A stretch of 64,000 nucleotides of DNA from Diphasiastrum complanatum (taxonomy: Eukaryota; Streptophyta; Lycopodiopsida; Lycopodiales; Lycopodiaceae). The first letter of the stretch is position 1, and every line of letters begins with the position of its first letter. The stretch spans positions 22,259,367 to 22,323,366 of the forward strand of contig CM055098.1 in the NCBI GenBank assembly GCA_029204225.1. The letters run 5' to 3'. Of the stretch, positions 63,237-64,000 are shown piece after piece. A program made the position numbers and the translations under genes. The notes beneath the pieces are model-generated. The model searched no databases and was not told the origin of the DNA. It saw nothing but the letters and a program-made list of their open reading frames with translations.

Positions 63237-64000
63237 GGTATCAGAGTAGACATTTTAGTAATCTGCATTTCTACTGCGGATTATCAGTCTTGTTTCTATC
63301 AAGACATCCTTCTAGCAAACGTGCAGCCAACAATATTCCGACCATCGTTTCTACCAACGATCTCGTTCAACCAGGATGGATCCATCATCTAGTTCATCTC
63401 TCATTGACAAACTCGATGGAGATAACTACCATATCTGGAAATTCTAGATGAAGGTTATACTTCTAGCCAAAGAACTGTGGGACATCGTTGATGGCACAGA
63501 GCTCAAACCAGAAGGTGATGCAGCCATCATGACCAAGTGGAGACTGAGAGATGGCAAAGCATTTGCCGTGATCACTCTCAATATCAAGGATACTCAGATC
63601 AGCGACATACGTGCTACTCAGACAACTAAGGATATATAAGACATCTTAGCAACTCTCTACGACATTAGAAACGTGACATCCAAGTTCCATCTGAGGAAGA
63701 AATTCTTCACACTCAGAATGTCTGAAGTAGATAGTGTTTTGAACACCTTCAAGAATCTTATGGAGCAGATGACTGCAACTGGCTCAGTTATAAAAGGTTT
63801 CGATGCAGTCATGACTCTATTATCGAGTCTACCTGAAGCCTACGAAGATCGAGTAATGGCAATCTTTACCCAGGAGCACCTCACTCTATCAAGAATAATT
63901 TCACTGATCCTACAAGAGGAGATCAGAAGATCAGCATCCTCTTGGCTCAGGATCGGATCCTCAAGCTCTATATTCAAAAAATCAGAAGTTTAGATCCAAG
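63237..64000 (+). pseudogene. 5' part of Gag of copia element D, runs off the window
   Basis: From ATG 63376: MDPSSSSSLIDKLDGDNYHI, then WKF*MKVILLAKELWDIVDG, then KWRLRDGKAFAVI, ILATLYD, FHLRKKFFTLRM and LSSLPEAYEDRVMAIF, a standard copia Gag. In-frame stops TAG (63445) and TAA (63637) break it, with a further stop at 63991. Zinc knuckle and pol, if present, lie beyond the window. Confidence 0.88.

Overview
This is a stretch of nuclear DNA from a seed plant. It carries plant-specific gene families, a 13-exon gene with GT-AG introns, many Ty1/copia remnants with plant-type primer sites (TGGTATCAGAG), CCCTAAA/TTTAGGG motifs, and a decayed nuclear copy of the plastid gene rpoC1. I cannot name the species. 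Long introns, long GA/CT microsatellites and abundant old copia DNA suggest a large, repeat-rich genome. About 85-90% of the window is repeat-derived or featureless AT-rich DNA.

Four genes look intact. (1) A single-exon triose-phosphate-translocator-family transporter (4891-5964, +). (2) A class II serine carboxypeptidase-like gene (20891-27212, -). I resolved it into 13 exons that join in one frame to 501 residues, with the Ser/Asp/His triad present. (3) A single-exon nuclear-type protein with a complete C4HC3 PHD-like finger and an Ala-rich helical segment (40536-42884, +). (4) A single-exon RING-H2 membrane E3 ligase (59273-60223, +). All four have a GA/CT dinucleotide tract in or near the 5' leader. 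They share no evident pathway.

Layout: 0-4 kb holds a head-to-head minisatellite with a telomere-like motif and a degraded LTR-like segment. 4.5-6.9 kb holds the transporter and a 218-bp triplication. 7-14 kb is AT-rich DNA with diverged duplications and a striking field of small palindromes (10.6-11.2 kb). 14.3-20.5 kb holds two decayed copia elements. 20.5-27.4 kb is the carboxypeptidase gene, with LTR-like and dispersed-repeat insertions in intron 2. 28-35.5 kb is a graveyard of unrelated gene fragments (METTL21-type lysine methyltransferase, NADPH oxidase RBOH, plastid rpoC1) set between copies of a short recurring module. 35.5-39.2 kb holds GC-rich fold-back DNA, a 97-bp CT tract, a copia RT fragment and a 107-bp triplication. 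39.6-42.9 kb is the PHD gene. 43-53.2 kb is a retrotransposon nest: an LTR remnant, an internally deleted copia element with a 5-bp target duplication, and a decayed gag split by a 4.06-kb LTR element that carries only gag plus an unknown extension. 54-58.7 kb holds tandem repeats and a second GC fold-back. 59.1-60.2 kb is the RING gene. 60.2-64 kb holds repeats and the 5' part of another copia element that runs off the window.

The most interesting signals are the gene-fragment cluster, the gag-only LTR element, the two related GC fold-backs, the palindrome field, and the uniform stop-codon decay of the copia elements, which is consistent with C-to-T transitions.
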